Below the pieces are notes generated by a model, which had not been told where the DNA came from, ran no database searches, and saw only the letters and a list, made by a program, of their open reading frames with translations. This document shows positions 60,983 to 64,000 of a stretch of DNA of 64,000 nucleotides, piece by piece; the first letter of the stretch is position 1; each line of letters starts with the position of its first letter. The stretch comes from Pantoea sp. GD03673 (GTDB lineage Bacteria > Pseudomonadota > Gammaproteobacteria > Enterobacterales > Enterobacteriaceae): contig NZ_JAOCKJ010000002.1 of NCBI RefSeq assembly GCF_029844725.1, positions 62,001-126,000 on the forward strand, in the 5' to 3' direction. A program made the position numbers and the translations under genes.

Positions 60983-61008
60983 AAGGCAAGCCAAACGGCT
61001 CGCCTTTT
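60983..61008 (-). terminator. Terminator after the ATPase-HEPN gene
   Basis: On the minus strand AAAGGCGAGCC-GTTT-GGCTTGCCTTTT forms a stem with one mismatch and a T-rich 3' side, starting 3 nt past the ATPase stop. The gene therefore has its own transcription unit. Confidence 0.82.
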
Positions 61009-61011
61009 TCT

Positions 61012-62457
61012 TTATAGAAGCCCGACCATTTGTTGGATTGAAGTTAGTAATTCTTGTTGCGTATAACGATAAGATTGCATTGTAACATTCTCTGGATGGT
61101 GTATATGATTACGGATGAATGTTTGTAATGTAGTATCCTCTGGAGGTTTCGTCGCACCTTTAAATTCCCTAACCCATACTTTATCAAGCTCAATCCCCTT
61201 TGAATTAAGCCATTGCTCCATTATTTTTTCACTTGGACAGGAATTTTTCTCCTGCAAGTAGCCATATAATTCATTATGCAATTCAACGGTTGCTAAATTG
61301 TATGCTTTGAAATTAATTTCCCCCCACGATGGAGACCAAGGGAACCATGGAGAAGTATCAGCCCTTTCCACAATATTTTTGTTATTCTCTTTTTTGAAAA
61401 CAAATAGACCGATATTTTTAAGATAAGGAGAGGATAAAAGGAAGGGAGAATGCGTTGTAACAAAAACCTGTCTACTTTTGGAGATAATCATTAAAGCTTC
61501 TAAAAGCTTTTGCTGCCCTGAGGGATGAAGACATATTTCAGGTTCATCAATGAAAAGATAGAATGGTTTACTAATTCCCGCACCATGCGAATTACACGTT
61601 ATCTCAGCATACACTTGGAGTAATGATAGGGCCAATGCTCTTTGCATACCATGCCCCTTTTCTCCCATGGGGACATTGACGCCATCATCAATCATGATGG
61701 AAATAGTTTTAAAGAAATTCTCTACCTGCAACTCTTCAAAAATGAAAGAAATATCTGCCATGCCAAATTGAGAAGAAAAAACCTCTTTAACTTGATTTTC
61801 AACTAAGGATATTTTCTGTCTTAATTCAGATTGTGGATGATTAAACACGCGATGATACTGCTCAGAAAATGCCCTATACTCATCCGTTGCAATATGACCC
61901 AAGGCTATTTCTTTTAGAAGCGAACCACATATAGTTGTAGAGCCAAATTTTGCTTCATTGCTTGGGTTTGTATCAGCCCAAATGAAGTTATTATCATAAA
62001 ACTTCTTAAATGGGGCATCTATACCACTTGGGTTAACAAATTCATTTCCGTTCCAAAATAATATTTTCTTCTCCCCAACCTCGCTACACCTCTTTACTCT
62101 AAAATAATTCGCCACCTCATCCTCATACACATGCGAGGTGAATGCAGCCACTTTATTGGCTTGTACATGAGCAGCAATTACCTCAGCTAAATTGCCAGAA
62201 AATAGCAACTCAGCTGAAAGGTTCTCAGGTATATTTCCCGGATCTGATTTACATATAAGGTCCTCTACGTTCTTTTTGGTTCCGTCCTTTATAAAATCTA
62301 TAATTTCGAATACAGTGGATTTTCCGGCGTTGTTTTCACCCACAAAGATATTAAGCCCACTACCTTCCGTTTCTCCATCAGGGATATTGAATTCCAGTTC
62401 ATTATCTTTCCCGTAATACCCTTTAAAATTTTCTATCTTCAGTTTTTTAATAAACAT
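61012..62457 (-). CDS. AAA/OLD-like ATPase with HEPN-like C-terminus (candidate defence protein)
   Basis: The 481-residue protein starts at the ATG at 62457, with AGGGA 6 nt upstream; a TTG at 62463 is less likely. An SMC/RecF/OLD-type ATPase domain has Walker A GENNAGKST (residues 40-48), a signature-like GEKGHGMQRALALSLLQ, Walker B FYLFIDEPEICLHPSG with catalytic Glu, and the H-loop VFVTTHSPFLL. No TOPRIM domain follows. The last ~120 residues are helical and end in FIRNHIHHPEN then a helix (YTQQELLTSIQQMV); RNHIHH (R449 to H454) fits the RNxxxH catalytic motif of HEPN ribonucleases. ATPase-HEPN fusions such as PrrC and RloC are phage-defence tRNA nucleases, so abortive infection is a reasonable guess. 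No partner gene is adjacent. Confidence 0.75.
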   Translation of the reverse strand: MFIKKLKIENFKGYYGKDNELEFNIPDGETEGSGLNIFVGENNAGKSTVFEIIDFIKDGTKKNVEDLICKSDPGNIPENLSAELLFSGNLAEVIAAHVQANKVAAFTSHVYEDEVANYFRVKRCSEVGEKKILFWNGNEFVNPSGIDAPFKKFYDNNFIWADTNPSNEAKFGSTTICGSLLKEIALGHIATDEYRAFSEQYHRVFNHPQSELRQKISLVENQVKEVFSSQFGMADISFIFEELQVENFFKTISIMIDDGVNVPMGEKGHGMQRALALSLLQVYAEITCNSHGAGISKPFYLFIDEPEICLHPSGQQKLLEALMIISKSRQVFVTTHSPFLLSSPYLKNIGLFVFKKENNKNIVERADTSPWFPWSPSWGEINFKAYNLATVELHNELYGYLQEKNSCPSEKIMEQWLNSKGIELDKVWVREFKGATKPPEDTTLQTFIRNHIHHPENVTMQSYRYTQQELLTSIQQMVGLL

Positions 62458-62571
62458 TATCAATCCCTTTATGCTAGCTGTGTATAGAAAAACAAACTTA
62501 CGTAGAACACCTTATTTTTAAATAAGTTATATCACTGAAGATTGAGGAAAACTATGACATTACCCAAAAAA

Positions 62572-63921
62572 TTAGCTATTCCAACACAACCCATCAATGA
62601 CATAACAAACAGTTTTCATAGGAGAGATGTGTAAGTATCTTTTAGTAATTCCTGACCCGCTTTGCTCATGCCCTACAGCCTGCTGCAAGTGCGCTAAGTT
62701 GCCAATCCAATCAGCTAAACAGGTTGATATCATTGTGTGCCGAAAGCTATTCATCAGTCGCCGCTGCCCATAGTCATAAGATAAGGAATACCAAGCTGAT
62801 CTCAAACATCTGCTGAAACTTTGCCGATCTTCGGCGTGTTCTTACCCGACACAGGAGAGAAGTTTTTCTCTTAACGTTGGCGGTTCGCAAAATCAAGGAA
62901 TCTCCATTCGATCAGTTTGGGTGGTATTACAACCTGCGTAGTCGCGTTCTCAGTTTCCCATGCCCTCCTCCCTCGATCAGAAGATAGTGCCGCTGACTAT
63001 CCTCGTCATATTTGATATGTGATTTTTTCAGCTTGGCGATCTAGCCTCTTCTGGCTCCCGTATAAGCCAACAAAAGGGTGCTCCACTTGTGCCCCCGTCA
63101 GGCTGCTTGAGAGCCCACCCCATAAACTTTCTCATTTCTGCTGCGCTATATGCACCAAACCTTGCTTTAGATGGTGAGGCAACTACTCCATCAGTCGGAG
63201 ACTTCTCCAGAATATCTTTATTGTCAGTCAGGAAGGTTTTGAACAGCGATTTGTGAATCTTCAAATACTTGTGGATAGACTCAGCGCCAACTAAATCTTT
63301 GGGCGGGACATCATCACACTCGATGAGTTGCTGAACCGTCATTGACCGATAAGGCTGCACTACACGCTTAGGCAAGTTTTAACAACCACGATTACCTGTT
63401 TAATGTCTTGCTTGGTAATCGTGGTTACATCAGTTGATGAACCCAAGACAATCAACATCATTTCCATAAAGCGCTCATTGGCTTGAGAGATAGCCTTCGT
63501 CCAGTTTTGGACTTATCCTCTTTATACATATTCCACGTGCCAGCCAGTGTTAACAAGTGTTCTGGTTGTGCTTCAGTGTGTTCTTCCTCATTTCCCGAAG
63601 GAGTGACAACCTCGCGGTATTGCCATACCCAGAAAGACGCTTACCGAAGTGATTCGGTTGGATAGTTCCACGTTGGACCAGAGAAATTACAGGAGAAGCA
63701 AAAGACATGAGCAACTGCGACTGTGTGTGGCTGTCAGTATCTAACGACTTACGGAAAAACTTATTATTAGGCAGGAGAAAACGAACGTAATAAACCCTGT
63801 TACATTTAATGGTGAGGCGTATGGTCTGGTGTCCCATTTCGTGAGCCTCGATATGATCGGCTAAACAAAACGGTTCAAAAATCGCAGATAACTCTTTGAT
63901 TTTATATTGGATAATCGCCAA
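62572..63921 (-). pseudogene. Decayed tyrosine integrase
   Basis: Pieces of one integrase lie in order but in different frames. The N-terminal part is 63921-63550 (VYYVRFLLPNNKFFRKSLDT, arm/SAM-like region). EAQPEHLLTLAGTWNMYKED and then NWTKAISQANERFMEMM continue in two other frames. LPKRVVQPYRSMTVQQL to EMRKFMGWALKQ (63375-63110) is next, then VVIPPKLIEWRFLDFANRQ, and finally the catalytic C-terminus LMNSFRHTMISTCLA, GHEQSGSGITKRYLH (62805-62572), with box II His/Arg and the nucleophilic Tyr visible. At least four frameshifts and a missing segment around 63030-63060 mean no active product. The TTG start is 3 nt from the attachment repeat. Confidence 0.85.
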
Positions 63922-63923
63922 GA

Positions 63924-63994
63924 CTACGCTGGCATTATCCAGATCAGGTAATACGGGTATTTCTCAGCCTTCACAAAGAAGGGCACCCCGAGTC
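63924..63994 (+). repeat. Direct repeat 2: second TPP aptamer segment at the distal attachment site
   Basis: A 71-base perfect copy of 60135-60205. On the minus strand it holds the whole thiamine core (CTGAGA, GATCTGGATAATGCCAG), but the 3' strand after GCGTAG reads TCTTGGCG instead of GGAAGTC; the AGTC so formed could still pair with the 5' GACT. The window ends 6 bases later with the flank that should lead to the original thiM promoter region. It lies immediately upstream of the integrase start. Confidence 0.9.
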
Positions 63995-64000
63995 GTGTTA

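Larger units (their letters stand above)
60135..63994. mobile_element. Small integrative element inserted in the thiM TPP riboswitch
   Basis: A unit of 3,789 bp per repeat period, bounded by 71-bp perfect direct repeats of TPP aptamer sequence. It is A+T-rich relative to the core genome and carries a tyrosine integrase remnant starting 3 nt inside the distal repeat, an ATPase-HEPN gene and one small ORF, all on the minus strand. The arrangement (integrase at one end facing inward, duplicated conserved host RNA sequence at both ends) is that of tRNA-borne genomic islands, with a riboswitch instead of a tRNA. The integrase is broken, so the element should be immobile unless helped in trans. Confidence 0.78.

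Noticed and set aside
61012..62457. Reading the ATPase as Septu PtuA or Gabija GajA
   Set aside because: There is no adjacent HNH (PtuB) or helicase (GajB) gene and no TOPRIM domain; the C-terminus is HEPN-like instead.
1..64000. CRISPR arrays, tRNA or rRNA genes, insertion sequences
   Set aside because: No regularly spaced repeats, no cloverleaf-like tRNA sequences, no rRNA segments and no transposase were recognised on either strand.

Overview
The window reads as chromosome of a plant-associated enterobacterium of the Pantoea/Erwinia group. The gene order matches the amylovoran/stewartan exopolysaccharide locus, followed by the E. coli-like series yegH-asmA-dcd-udk-dgcE-yegD and mdtABCD-baeSR-trhP-cyaR-yegS. 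The genus is inferred from gene content and synteny; nothing here fixes the species.

Layout. (1) 1-5.7 kb, minus strand: an O-antigen operon, rfbB-rfbD-rfbA-rfbC (dTDP-L-rhamnose) then wzm-wzt (ABC exporter). wzt runs off the left edge. A JUMPstart/ops element lies just upstream of rfbB. (2) 6.0-8.0 kb: galE and galF, which supply UDP-sugars. (3) 8.3-25.1 kb, minus strand: the exopolysaccharide operon amsG-H-I-A-C-B-E-D-F-J-K-L, with priming transferase, Wza/Wzb/Wzc export machinery, Wzy polymerase, glycosyltransferases, a tailspike-like lyase, a pyruvyl transferase and the Wzx flippase. It has its own JUMPstart/ops, a distal RcsAB-type box and a terminator hairpin after amsA. (4) 25.2-38.5 kb: housekeeping and envelope genes (yegH, asmA, dcd, udk, a PAP2 phosphatase, dgcE, yegD), an OprB-type porin and an aldo/keto reductase. 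(5) 38.7-49.7 kb: the mdtABCD-baeSR efflux and envelope-stress operon. (6) 49.8-52.3 kb: trhP, the CyaR small RNA with a class-II CRP site, and yegS. (7) 52.5-58.4 kb: an rspABCD-R cluster that fits L-gulonate to D-mannonate catabolism. (8) 58.5-60.2 kb, minus strand: thiM-thiD under a TPP riboswitch. (9) 60.2-63.9 kb: a small A+T-rich integrative element.

The most unusual region is the right end. Seventy-one bases of the thiM TPP aptamer are repeated perfectly as direct repeats at 60135-60205 and 63924-63994. Between them lie a decayed tyrosine integrase, whose start abuts the distal repeat, an AAA/OLD-like ATPase with a HEPN-like RNxxxH C-terminus, and a small ORF. The simplest reading is that the element used the TPP riboswitch as its attachment site. 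It rebuilt an intact aptamer in front of thiM but separated thiM from its original promoter. The ATPase-HEPN gene is the element's only sizeable intact gene and is a candidate anti-phage effector.
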